Below are positions 25,901 through 35,905 of a stretch of DNA of 64,000 nucleotides, piece by piece. A model generated the notes under the pieces. That model was given only the letters and a program-made list of their open reading frames with translations, did no database searches and was not told the DNA's origin. The translations under genes were made by a program, and so were the position numbers. The stretch is from Diploscapter coronatus (Eukaryota > Nematoda > Chromadorea > Rhabditida > Rhabditidae), in NCBI GenBank assembly GCA_964036155.1, contig OZ038423.1:70571249-70635248 (forward strand), in the 5' to 3' direction. Each line of letters starts with the position of its first letter. Positions within the stretch are counted from its first letter, which is position 1.

Positions 25901-27774
25901 GGGAACTGAAACTTATTATAAAAATAAATTTAAAAAAAAACTACTCTAAACCTAAACTAAAAACATCTATAAATCTTATTACTTTTAGTAAAAAAATTAA
26001 ACTATCACTATGTTTCAATGAAAATCCAAAATATTAATAGACTTTGAGAATAAAAAATAATTTGAAAACCCTCACTTTATGCCCGGACGCGCCTCCTCCT
26101 GAAACTGCGATTAGGTTGTTCTTAACGAAGTCCGTCAGCAAGTGTCCTTTCACTGTGCTCATGATGTTCTGAAAGTCGACCGACGAAATCGTTCCTTCTC
26201 CTTTTTTGTCATATCTGAAATTAAAAAAAAGAATAAAAAAATAAAATAAAATAAACTTTTTAAAGGCCTGAATTCCTTGCTCTTCATAGAAATCGTGCAA
26301 CAGCTGGCAGAAAGAGTGGTATGTGATGTGTCGCTTTTTGTCTCTAAAATAAAAAGAATACTAATTTAAAAGAAAAAAAATAGATAAAACATACGCTCCA
26401 AAATAACGCTTGATGAAATCCGAATTGAAGTCGAAATCCATGTCATGAAGTGGTTGGGTGTGCCGGATGACTGCCTGAAACATGGAATAAATTTTTAAAA
26501 TAAGATAAAAAAAATAAAAATAAACCTCAAACTCGTCACAAGTAATCGAGTCGGAGCCGTTTCTGTCGAATATCTCGAAGGCAGTAAGATATAAGGCATC
26601 CGGACTGAAATGCCAATTTATTATCCTTTAAAAATAACAAATCACGTCATTTTATTATTTTTATTCACATTTTAACATTTCGTTTTCGTAACCGGAAACA
26701 TCATAGCTACGTTTTCCGCTGGCTACATTAGGGCTTATCAAAAAGCGGGGAAACGAGAACTTTGAAGCGTACAAAAGGAGCGAAATAAAATAGACTACAC
26801 TTGACATTTTTGATGGGAGTAATTAGGAACTGAAAATGGCTTTTCAAAATCTAGTTTTCGAAAATTTCCTACTCAAAATAATCAAATACGATGTAACAAA
26901 AAATGAAACTCATTTTTGACCGAGAAAATTAGCCAAAACCGATCAGCGAAACGAATAGAATTTTTGTTCCTCACCGGTAACTATTTTGAGTGTACGTGCA
27001 TTTCCTGATAAAATTTTTTGACCAAAGTTCATTTCTATCAATGATTCATCGAATCTGATAATGACTTTGTGACCCTCCATCTTAAAGGATATTTGCTTCC
27101 CATTTTTGAGTTTCAAATGACCACTTTTGAGCAAAAGCGAAAAACGCAAGGGGTAAGAATGGAAATTGAAATTTTACCTGCAAAGTAGGGCTTCAAACGC
27201 ACAGAATTCCTCAAAGGAAATATCGCCATCTTTTGTCGTATCGGCAGCTGAAGCCAGCAAACGCACCGTCTCCTTATTGTAGCTCTCTTCCGTGTAAAGA
27301 CCGAGGTACCTGAAATTCGAAAATTAGTATTTTTTCTGCATAATTCGTCCTTTCTCAATATAGTTCTCAGGAAAAGGGCGAACAGTAGAAATTTAATTAA
27401 CCTCCGAATAAAGTCCTCGGCGGTCATGTAGAGTTTGCCATTTTTGGTTTTCGACGCGAATCGCTCGAAAATCGGTCGCAGGTGGTCGGGATTGGCTCGG
27501 GGAATTCCGGGCATGGCTAAAATTGTAATTTTCGTTTCCAGAAATAAAATTTAAAACAAATCACCCCTCGATTGAAGCGCGATTTCCGCATTGCAATAGG
27601 CCCGCCGTATCGGTAGAGCGGTTGAGAACTGAAAAATAAAGAAAATTAAATTTACAAATAAAAACAAAAAATGACCAAATCCCCTTGCGGCGTCTGAAAT
27701 TGGTGGCTCAAAAGCTGCCGCCGTCTGTGCGAATCGAACGAAAACGATGACGGTTCACCACCAACCGCTGCCAT
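22960..27774 (-). CDS. Mitochondrial aspartate/glutamate carrier (citrin/aralar, SLC25A12/13 type)
   Basis: This inner-membrane antiporter exchanges mitochondrial aspartate for cytosolic glutamate plus a proton, feeding the malate-aspartate shuttle and regulated by Ca2+ on the outer side. The protein has an N-terminal regulatory half with EF-hand-like segments ([39 protein letters not shown]) and then three mitochondrial carrier repeats with PxD signatures ([53 protein letters not shown]). The C-terminal tail ([20 protein letters not shown]) is typical of this subfamily; TAA is at 22960-22962. The ATG at 27774 adds an Arg-rich extension of about 50 residues absent from vertebrate citrin. A second in-frame ATG at the exon reading [12 protein letters not shown] (about 27514) is close to the usual family start and could be used instead. 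Intron 26608-27178 is filled by a dispersed repeat, and another intron holds a mariner-like terminus. Confidence 0.93.
24584..24600. mobile_element. Mariner-like terminal sequence in a carrier-gene intron
   Basis: Immediately after TA, TTAGGCTGTCCTATAAG resembles mariner-type terminal repeats (general form TTAGGTTGTCCCAAAAGT). It sits in an intron of the aspartate/glutamate carrier. No second terminus or transposase was found, so this is a solo or decayed end. Confidence 0.35.
26870..27160 (+). repeat. Intronic dispersed repeat, copy A
   Basis: This stretch matches 51308-51600 in the same orientation. Shared blocks include cgatgtaac, ttttgaccg, ttcatcgaatctgat (ttcatcgattctgat in the other copy), ttcccatttttgag and caaaagcgaaaaa. 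It occupies most of a carrier-gene intron. An antisense open frame of about 68 codons runs through it (26943-27149), but the other copy does not preserve it, so coding is doubtful. Confidence 0.7.
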
Positions 27775-28543
27775 AAAATTTCACCGAACCGATCTAAAAT
27801 ATCACCTTTTTAATCCACCATAAAAAAATTTGAAGTGGCCCACTTTACGAAAATCTTTTATAATTTTTAACATGCGTCTCCAAAATTTTAAAGGTGCGGA
27901 CTTGAAAAATGTTCAAAATTAGAACACGCGCGGTGCATTTTAGAAATGATGGGGGAAATGCGTTCAGAGACCAACATATACACAGACAAGAACGGGTGGA
28001 AAGGCTTGGAAAGAGGGGAGGGAAAAGAGAAAAACAGGGCATGTGAAGGGAAGAAGGAAGGGAGGATGCATGCCACCAGGTTAGAACTAGAGTGAGACTG
28101 CTGTAAATACACACATTATTGAGTGATTGTGGAGTACGTAAACAGCTGAAATATAAGGGGCCGAGAAATAGAATCATCGAATGTACGCATTTTTAATAGA
28201 GTATTTCACAAAGTGTCATGATAGATCGATGCAAAACGAGGGAAAACAATAGCCTGAGTTTGCATTCTGACGTGCTGCGACACATTGCATTGGCTGATAA
28301 GGAAAACAAGTGAATGGGAAGAAAAACTGGCGAAAGATTGATAATCAATTTGACGATCGGGGAAGAGATAGAGCCCTGGACCGCAGGGCTACGAGATTCA
28401 ACTCGTCCTGTGAAGCGACTGGGCTGGCACTCGAGCAAGAAGCTCGCAATGACAGCTGACGCACCACTTCACGTGAAACGGATTTCTTTATTTTTGCACA
28501 AGAATTTAGCGAAAAAACAAAACGCAAAATACGATCAGGTAGA
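27775..28543. other. Upstream region of the carrier gene; purine-rich tract
   Basis: This holds the likely promoter of the aspartate/glutamate carrier. A plus-strand purine-rich tract lies at about 28010-28075 (gaggggaggg, gggaagaaggaagggagg). I see no supported gene. The overlapping open frames in both strands at 27845-28620 look like by-products of base composition. Confidence 0.45.
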
Positions 28544-28705
28544 GAGCGCAACCTCCGTCCCTCTGCAAAAGCGTGCAAGTGTACAAAAAGTGGTAGTATG
28601 AGACCCAAAATAGGACCCAAGCCATGTATAAAGTGGGTCGACCAAAAAACGTCATATTAGGATCGACGATAGACCTCATAAAGCGGTACTATGCTAAAAA
28701 TCATC
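28544..28705 (+). repeat. Dispersed repeat, copy B
   Basis: This is homologous to 14040-14205. The best conserved core is gtgtacaaaaagtggtagta, flanked by ctctgcaaaa on the left and atcgacgata on the right. It lies about 70 nt upstream of the exon-like fragment at 28776. Confidence 0.7.
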
Positions 28706-28775
28706 GAAAAATATGCGCATACAAAAAACTACAAGCAAATCATGGTGAGTATTTCAAATAAGCTATTTTTATTAG

Positions 28776-29254
28776 TCAATTTATCCTAACCTTCTTCTGG
28801 AAGGTCTTGCTAGATCATGTTTAAGTTGTTTGACTGCGGAGAACGCTTACCAACTACTACTGGATTGGGTCACCTACCAAAAGCATAACGGTAAGTATTA
28901 CGAGGGCTGAACTCTACAAATTTTGAGATGCGTTTTTCGAAAATGGTCACTAACTATCGTACTTTCCGGATAACTCACTTCAGAGTGGATATTTTCGAGG
29001 GATATGCTAATATAAATTCATCAATTTTCGATATGCTATCAATTATTTAGCGTTTTTCTTGAATTTACTCGACTGCATTTAAAATATAAAATTGAACTTG
29101 CAGACAGTTCGACGTTCAGTTTAGTTCGTACAACCCTGATTAAAAGAATATTTATTTCAGTTGCAATTATCCCTCATCACTCTTGGATATCTTCGAGAGT
29201 TGTCTGTATCATGTGCATTGAAATGAAATTATTATTTCACATTTATTGAATAAA
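28776..29254 (+). pseudogene. Fragment of an unidentified gene, probably degenerate
   Basis: An exon-like block at 28776-28890 has an acceptor (tttttattag) and a strong donor (GTAAGT) and is open for 38 codons (SIYPNLLLEGLARSCLSCLT, then ENAYQLLLDWVTYQKHN). A second block starts at 29161 after tttatttcag. In one frame it reads CNYPSSLLDIFESCLYHVH, clearly similar to the first block, but that frame is not the one the upstream phase gives. One T is missing relative to the first block. AATAAA at 29249-29254 follows. I read this as two related exons, one frameshifted, in a decayed gene. The YP-x-x-LL-x-x-x-x-x-(S)CL pattern distantly recalls the short helical motifs of ZYG-11-type proteins, but this is only a guess. 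Confidence 0.35.
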
Positions 29255-29284
29255 ATTTCTATATGAAATCTGAGATTATTATAA

Positions 29285-30552
29285 TCAGGCTTTATTTTGT
29301 GTTAATTTTCCGACTTTACGCCATTTATTCGTTTGTGGATCGTATTCCTTGATTAAATTACAAAAATTTTCCATATAATAGTTTCGAAATCTAAGTTAGC
29401 AAATATTTCGTATAAAGATATGCCAAATCTTAACTCACCCTCCAATTGCATACAATTTCCCGCTAGCGACAATGAGCGAATGATGATATCTTGCATAATT
29501 CATATTACCGATTGGAGAAATTCGACTGTCAACTGGAGCTGAGGGGTCGAAACACAGACAGGATTTTAATGCATTAGGATAACTAAATATATAATGGTAC
29601 ATTATTTATCATAAAGAATTAACGACCTCAATCCTCCAACTATGTAAATTTTCCCATTTAACGATGCAACTCCGAAGTAGCGTCGTCCTTCTGGAATCTC
29701 TCCAATTTTAATCCATTCCCATTCATCGTCTGATAATCGATATATCTTTCTACTTTCACGACCATCAATAACTGAATATCCATAATTACAATAATGAATA
29801 TGCTATAATGTGACCGTATAAAATTCCATCGCATGTTATTGTTTGAACATCGGTGATTGGAAAAGGAAAAGCAGGTCCTGTTTGCCATTGTCCATCTATT
29901 AAAACCTGAATAAATTATTTCATGGACCTTCATCCGATCTTCTTACATCAACTTGATTCGTATCTTTCCTTTTTTTAAGAATATTTCCACCCAAATAATA
30001 CAGTTTGTCTTTGAAATAAGCGACAGATGCCGATCTACGCCATTCAGGAGGATCTGGACCTGTAAAATTCTTTGAATCAATCATTCATGGACTTTTTGAG
30101 AAGACCTTCGGAAATTCGTCGAGTATTCAAGTCATATATTTCAAATGATTTATTTTCGTTGTTAATTCCAAAAATCTGAAATCTGAGGAATTATTCAAAA
30201 TAACGAGCATAAGAATTTGCCTTATTCTGTGTAGTTGCTGCTTCATGTAGCCTATAATGTTCAGTAAATTTCGTAATCTGCTTAACAAAATTAGTATGCG
30301 AATCAAACAGACAAATTATTTTTTTTCCAACATCATCGTCTTTATAAGGCACTAAATACTAAAATTAATTTTCGCCTATACAAGAAATATTTTCCTACGA
30401 TAGAATAAAAATTTCCTCTCGAGCGCCATCGGCACATATTTCTTGATTATTTGCATCGTCCGTTTATTAGTCCAGGCCAATTGTCCTAGGTCTTTGAATT
30501 CGGGATACTCACAGATCAACAATATAATTTCGACTGGTAAATTGGCTAACAT
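29285..30552 (-). CDS. F-box/Kelch-repeat protein, copy 1
   Basis: Probable substrate receptor of an SCF ubiquitin ligase: the F-box would bind Skp1 and the Kelch propeller the substrate. From ATG at 30552, exon 1 encodes an F-box-like start (MLANLPVEIILLICEYPEFK followed by DLGQLAWTNKRTMQ). Later exons carry Kelch strands: EWRRSASVAYFKDKLYYLGG, GRRYFGVASLNGKIYIVGG, HHSLIVASGKLYAIGG and a last strand (KEYDPQTNKWRKVG); TGA is at 29285-29287. Most introns are 40-60 nt. The donor after TTQNK is AAG followed by GCAAAT (GC at 30219-30220), where copy 2 has a normal GT, so this would be a GC-AG intron or a damaged donor. It is a paralogue of 34410-35683 in the same orientation; the Hsp70-like gene lies between them. 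All exons stay in frame, so I call it a gene rather than a pseudogene. Confidence 0.8.
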
Positions 30553-30760
30553 CTTTGTTAAGAGACCTAAACAATTACTAGTATTATTTCAAAATGGAAA
30601 CAGTAAAAGAGTATTGATTGAATGAGTTTAAAATTGGTCATTGAAGAAAGGAGAACGAAACTACTAAATTGATGCCTCGCAATCTTTATCAGACTAAAAA
30701 TCGATTCCTAAAACGTGAAGATGCATGCTGAAATAAAACTATCTGTGTATTTACTTATTG
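30553..30760. repeat. Duplicated 5' flank of F-box/Kelch copy 1
   Basis: About 190 nt upstream of the start codon is almost identical to 35684-35905 upstream of copy 2, with only a few substitutions. Copy 2 has an extra block of about 27 nt near 35846-35872. It probably contains the promoter and 5' UTR. A possible acceptor (attgtttag) lies about 15 nt before the ATG in both copies. Confidence 0.8.
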
Positions 30761-31572
30761 GCTATAAACGACGAAAATGCACATTTCGTATCACCGAGTA
30801 TTTTCCATGATTACTAACATTATGATATCGTTTCTATTGCTGCTGAAAACGTTCAATTTCAAGATGAGTTATTTGGAAGATAGGAGATTGTTCATAGTGT
30901 TCATTAGAATTGATGATACATGATCTGATAACAACCGAGTTATTGAAATTTGAGTTGTTTTTTCCGATATTTGGTTTAGCACAGAATATGCCTTTAAAAT
31001 ACAGGGTGTTTCAAGTTTATCTACCCAATTTACTTTTTGAATAGCTTTTATTTTTGATCCAAATTGAGTGCGATTTTTTTCTTGTACTCTCCTTACGTTA
31101 TAGTTTTGTCTGGTATAACTCTTGAGTCGAAACCAAAATTCGAATCCTCTGTAAGAGCGTCAATTAGGCATTGAAAAACATGATGCTCTTTGCCACCAAT
31201 CTAATAGCTTCATCATTCACTCCGTCCATCACTTTTCTATGAACACGAAGTTTCTTGTTTGCTTGTTTATCTGTTGCCTCTTTGGGCTCACCCTGATGGG
31301 GTCACAGTGCGTGTGTTGCCCCGCTCCTGATTTATAAATAATAGCCGAATAGACGATTTATTATTCGTGTTAATTGTGTCAGTCCATAATCAATGATAAT
31401 TTGAGATCATTTGATTTATATTGGGGGAAATGGTAAGATTATAATTTGGTATCTCCGCCATAGGGGCAACATCTCTAAATTATTTAACATTTATCAATTT
31501 TGTGCTACTTGATGCAGTAAATATTTTTTATTATCATTCTATTCGGAATACTGAACATATTAAACATTGTCT
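30761..31572. other. Intergenic region downstream of the Hsp70-like gene
   Basis: I see no gene and, importantly, nothing resembling an Hsp70 substrate-binding domain on the minus strand. At 31001-31025 the sequence acagggtgtttcaagtttat resembles the start of some mariner-type termini, but no partner end was found. Confidence 0.5.
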
Positions 31573-33521
31573 TCAATGGTCGTCTGCGAAGCCTGCAAAT
31601 TCATCCAGGTTGTGAGTGATAAGGGCCGCTCCGATGGCTACTGCTTCGTCCGGATTGATGCGATAGCGCAATTTGTCTTGTCCGAATTTTCCAGCTAGTA
31701 ACTCCTGCATTTTCGGAATTCTGGTTGATCCTCCGATCAGTAGCTAAAAACCTTCTTTAAATATTACTGTCTTGATTACCGCAATCTCACCACCAAGTCG
31801 ATACTGTCAGTTGTCATATCGGCTTGCTGAATTGCCTCATCTACAATATCAAGTGTACCGCGCAGCATCGGCTCAATCATCTCGTTAAATTTTGCTTTCA
31901 TCAATTCACAAGTAAAGTCCTCGTCCTCATTCACTTCAATCTGAATACCTAGTTTCACCAAATAACTATCTAAATTCGTACAGTGATAGGGGCGGGCTGC
32001 TCGCGCCAAGACAGGATGTGTTTGGCTTCTCGGCAATTCAATCGCAATCGATTCAGGAGCTTCGGCCGATTTGTAGGAAAGTCGCGGTCCATTCTTTCTC
32101 TATAGCACCTCTTGACGTATTCCATGATCAGTTCATCGAAGTCTTGTCCTCCTATATTTTCTTTGGTAATTATCTTTTAGTTGAAAAGAAAATACGCACC
32201 TAAGTGATCGTGACCATCGATGGCAATAACCCTTATGCCGTTATCGACCTTCACAATTGAGACATTAAATGCTCCTAAAAATAGCTGAATTATTTCTATA
32301 TTTGGATTAGACTAGCTTGAGCTGAATTAAAATTTATTTTCTATACTTGAATGTTTTTGATCATTAAATCTACGTGAAAGGCTCGAGATGGATGAAGTTA
32401 TGCATCATAATGATATCGATCTGATTGACCTTTCATTATATAACACCATTTCAATTTGGGCTTATCAGAAAATTGAAGATCAAATATTTCAATTTGAAAA
32501 CATCGACATTCTTAGGGACACACTTTAGTCATACGAAAACAAACTATGGGAGATAGGTCTCAAGAATGGAATCATGGCATGATACCATCTCGCATAAATA
32601 AGCTTTTTGGCTAGTGACAGATTAGAGATAGAAGGTTTTTGAGAAAATCTACTGGGGCAGATCGCAAAGGGTTTCTGACGATTGTTCTCCCTGAGACTGA
32701 ACATCGAAAGGAAGTATGGAATTCAACTGGATAAGTATTCCTACCTCCACCCAAGTCAAACACCATAACAGTCTTTCCATTGAGATCATACTTGTCTTTG
32801 TTCATGTATGCAATAACAGCTGCAGTGGGCTCACTGATGAGTCTGAGCACCTTCAGCCCTGCAATCTCGGCTGCTCGCCTCGTTTCAACCTTCTGTTGGT
32901 GATTGAAATAAGCAGGTACAGTGATAACTGCGTGGGTCACATTCTTGTTCAGAAAGCGCTAATAGCGTAAGGTAAAATTACATTATTCCCACAGAAATGT
33001 CTCACTTCAGCAATCGCTTTCATTCCCTTCAACACTTCAGATGAAATTTCTTCAGGAGGAATAAGTCTTTCTTCCCCGTTATGGATTAATTTGACATGTG
33101 GTTTTCCCTGAAATGAAATTATTGTTCGTTATCATTTCTCCTATTATTAGAAAACCAGTTTCGACTTTACTGTTATTCACGAATATTTCCAAACTATAGA
33201 TATTGCAAATACCTCCTTGCTCTCAATACGGAATGGCCACAACTTCTTGTCCTTCTCGATGCTGGTGTCATTCGCCTGTCTGCCGATCATTCGTTTTGCA
33301 TCGTAGATGATGTTTGTTGGATCCAGGCCAGAATTCACTGCAGCCTCTCCAATGAGGGTGGGTGAAGTGTTCGGATCGTAGGCAACGACAAAAGGAGTGA
33401 TTCTGTTGCCGAAATTGTTGGGAACAGGCTCTGGGTCATTATTCACTTCATTCACGATGGCCACACACGAGAATGTAGTGCCCAAATCGATTCCAATCGT
33501 GGTTGGCACTGTCGCTAGTAT
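31573..33521 (-). CDS. Hsp70-family protein consisting of the nucleotide-binding domain only
   Basis: Hsp70s couple ATP hydrolysis in an N-terminal actin-like domain to peptide binding by a C-terminal domain. Exons read in frame through [15 protein letters not shown] (phosphate 1), [11 protein letters not shown] (with the catalytic Lys), [26 protein letters not shown] (connect 1), [14 protein letters not shown] (phosphate 2), [15 protein letters not shown] and [16 protein letters not shown] (adenosine motif), to [14 protein letters not shown]. The coding sequence then ends [12 protein letters not shown] and TGA at 31573-31575. The linker, substrate-binding domain and any EEVD or KDEL tail are absent. 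Phosphate 2 has T to A and D to N changes relative to the DLGGGTFDVS consensus. The first exon I can see begins at an acceptor at 33521/33522, so the true start, and whether there is a signal peptide, is unresolved. The architecture is like HSPA13/STCH, but the sequence looks closer to ordinary Hsp70. Confidence 0.8.
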
Positions 33522-34409
33522 CTGCAAGTATTCGGTAGATCAATAGTATTGCTATGATTAGAGAATGCAAATGCGAAAATTGCTGGTTTTTCGTAAACGA
33601 ATTTTTTTGAACCGGTCTTCTGTGAAAGCTTGAAATTTTGGTAGAATTTGATGGCTATGAAAGTTGTAGAAAATTTTGAGCTTTAAAAAATTCTCATCAG
33701 GCTGATCCTGAAAAATCAACGAAAACATGTTTTTGGGCTTCAAAGGTAGCCAAATTGGTATAAAACCCGTTTCCTTAAGTTGGCAATTTTTGGCACTTGA
33801 CAGTATATTTCTACCGAGATAAAAGTATTATCCTGAAAGCTAAAACTTCCTCGCCTCGCGCCCGCCCACTCGTTGTTTTAGTGTCAGCCTTCAGTTGGCT
33901 GTTAGAATTCAATTACCTTTACTAAACGTTTTAGCTTTAAATCTATCGAAATTTTTGTATTATTTGTCGATTTGGGCAGTCTAGGTGATTTTCTTTGATT
34001 TTTCAAAAATCAAGTGCTTACTAAAATAGATAATAGAAATAGTCAAAAGCGTAAATGAAAAGTAGAGGGCGCAAGTGGAGTAAAATTTCTGAAGACATTC
34101 ATAGAGCAGTTTTTCATCACATGGATTTTTCTCGAAGATAAAGCGATATCGAGGAAAATTGTTCTATACACAAATGTGCACGATCCACAGTTGAGCAGCT
34201 TTGCTTTCTCGATCTAATCCGAATTTGTACTAAAACCCCTAAAGTGGTTATGAAAGCTGTCCATTAATGGTTACTTTCGGAAAATAGGAATTGTCTATAG
34301 AAGTCGGTGCAAAAGAGTACACCTCTAAAAATCCATTTTCGCCCTCCAAGTGAAAAATGCTATTTCAAGTAGGCGAACATTTAATAATTGCTAACTAATA
34401 ATATTTATA
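33522..34409. other. Region between the Hsp70-like gene and F-box copy 2
   Basis: The missing first exon of the Hsp70-like gene should lie here or further upstream. I could not identify one with a clear ATG and donor in the right phase. The minus-strand open frame 33558-33743 has no splice donor in frame. Nothing else is recognisable. Confidence 0.4.
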
Positions 34410-35683
34410 TTAATTTACTTTTCTAATGATTTTCCATTCATTTGTGAGTGGATCGTATTCCTCGATTGAGTTGCAAAAATGTTCCATATCTTTTTTTTGA
34501 AATCTAAGTTAACGAAGATTTCGTATAAAGATATGCGAAATCTCAACTCACCCTCCGACTGCATACAATTTCCCGTTAGAGACAATGAGCGAATGATTCT
34601 TTCGTGCATAATGCATATCAGCGATTTCCGAAACTTGACTATCGACTGGAGCTGAGGGATCGAAACATAGGCAGGATTTGAATACAACAATATTATCAAC
34701 AACATGATCACTAAATATACAATGATACATTATTTATCATACAAAATTAACGACTTCTCTCCTCCAGTTATATAAATTTTTCGATTTAGCGATGAAACTC
34801 CGAAAAAACCTCGTCTTTTTGGAATCTCTCCGATTTCAATCCATTCCCGTTCATTGTCCGATAATCGATATATCTTTTTACTTTTACGACCGTCAATAAC
34901 TGAATAACCATAATTACAATAACGAATATTCTATAATGTGACCGTATAAAATTTCATCGCATGTTATTGTTTGAGCCCATCTAATTGAAAGAGGAAAAGC
35001 AGGTCCTGTTTGCCATGTTCCATCTATTAGAACCTGAATGAATCATTTCACGGATTTTCATTCTATCTTTTTACATCAACGCAATTCGTCTTTTTATCTG
35101 TTTTAGGATCATTTCCACCCAAATAATACAATTTGCCTTTGAAATAAGCCACAGATGCATTATCACGCCATTCAGGAGGATTTGGACCTGTAAAATTCTT
35201 CGAATCGATCATTCATGGATTTGTTGATGAGACCTCTTGAAATTTGTCGAGTATTCAAGTCAAATATACCAAAAATTTTCTCGGATGGACCAATTCCAAA
35301 AATCTAAAATTTGCAAAATTGGCAACGCCAAATAAACTAACCTACCTTATCTTTTGTGGTTGCAACTTCCCACGGCCATAAATAATTAGTAAATGTCGTA
35401 ATCTGCTTAACATACTTAGTATGCGAATCAAACACACAAATTCCTCCTTCCCAAATTTTGTTGCTTTTATAAGGAACTAAACACTAAAATTTATTTTCAC
35501 CTATACAAGAAGTGTTTTCCTACGATAGAAGAAAATTTTCCCCCCGAGCACGAGTACTATCGACAGATATTTTTTGATTATTTGCATCATTCGCTTGTTA
35601 GTCCAGGCCAATTCTCCCAGCTCTTTGAATTCGGGATATTCACAGATCAACAATATAATTTCGACTGGTAAATTGGCTAACAT
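34410..35683 (-). CDS. F-box/Kelch-repeat protein, copy 2
   Basis: Paralogue of the gene at 29285-30552 with the same intron positions. Exon 1 is nearly identical (MLANLPVEIILLICEYPEFK followed by ELGELAWTNKRMMQ). Later exons diverge: GGICVFDSHTKYVKQITTFT, IFGIGPSEKIFGIFDLNTRQ, then Kelch strands including NHSLIVSNGKLYAVGG and EEYDPLTNEWKIIRK; TAA is at 34410-34412. The donor at 35344-35345 is a normal GT, unlike copy 1. The most divergent exons encode the region before and within the Kelch propeller, where substrate would bind. Both copies probably act as alternative substrate receptors for an SCF-type ligase; the substrate is unknown. Confidence 0.8.
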
Positions 35684-35905
35684 CTTTGTTAAGAGACCTA
35701 AACAATCAGCATAGTATTATTTCAAAATGGAAACAGTAAAAGAGTATTGATTGAATGAGTTTAAAATTGGTCATTGAAGAAAGGAGAACGAAACTACTAA
35801 ATTGATGCCTCACAATCTTTATCAGACTAAAAATCGATTCCTAAACATGTTTATCATTTAAGAATCCTAACACTTGAAGATGCATGCTGAAATAAAACTA
35901 TCCAT
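35684..35905. repeat. Duplicated 5' flank of F-box/Kelch copy 2
   Basis: This is the counterpart of 30553-30760, nearly base-for-base identical except for an inserted block of about 27 nt near 35846-35872. Similarity ends just past aaataaaactatc (about 35901), which marks the edge of the duplicated unit on this side. Confidence 0.8.

Noticed and set aside
26943..27149. Antisense open frame in the intronic repeat that looked faintly lectin-like
   Set aside because: The second copy of the repeat at 51308-51600 does not keep the frame, so the resemblance is most likely accidental.
28370..28420. Possible tRNA-like box (gattcaactcg)
   Set aside because: No matching A box, acceptor stem or anticodon loop could be folded; no tRNA gene was found in the window.
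27845..28620. Open frames of 80-110 codons on both strands
   Set aside because: Base composition (purine-rich plus strand) makes long frames likely. They overlap each other and part of the dispersed repeat, with no family match.
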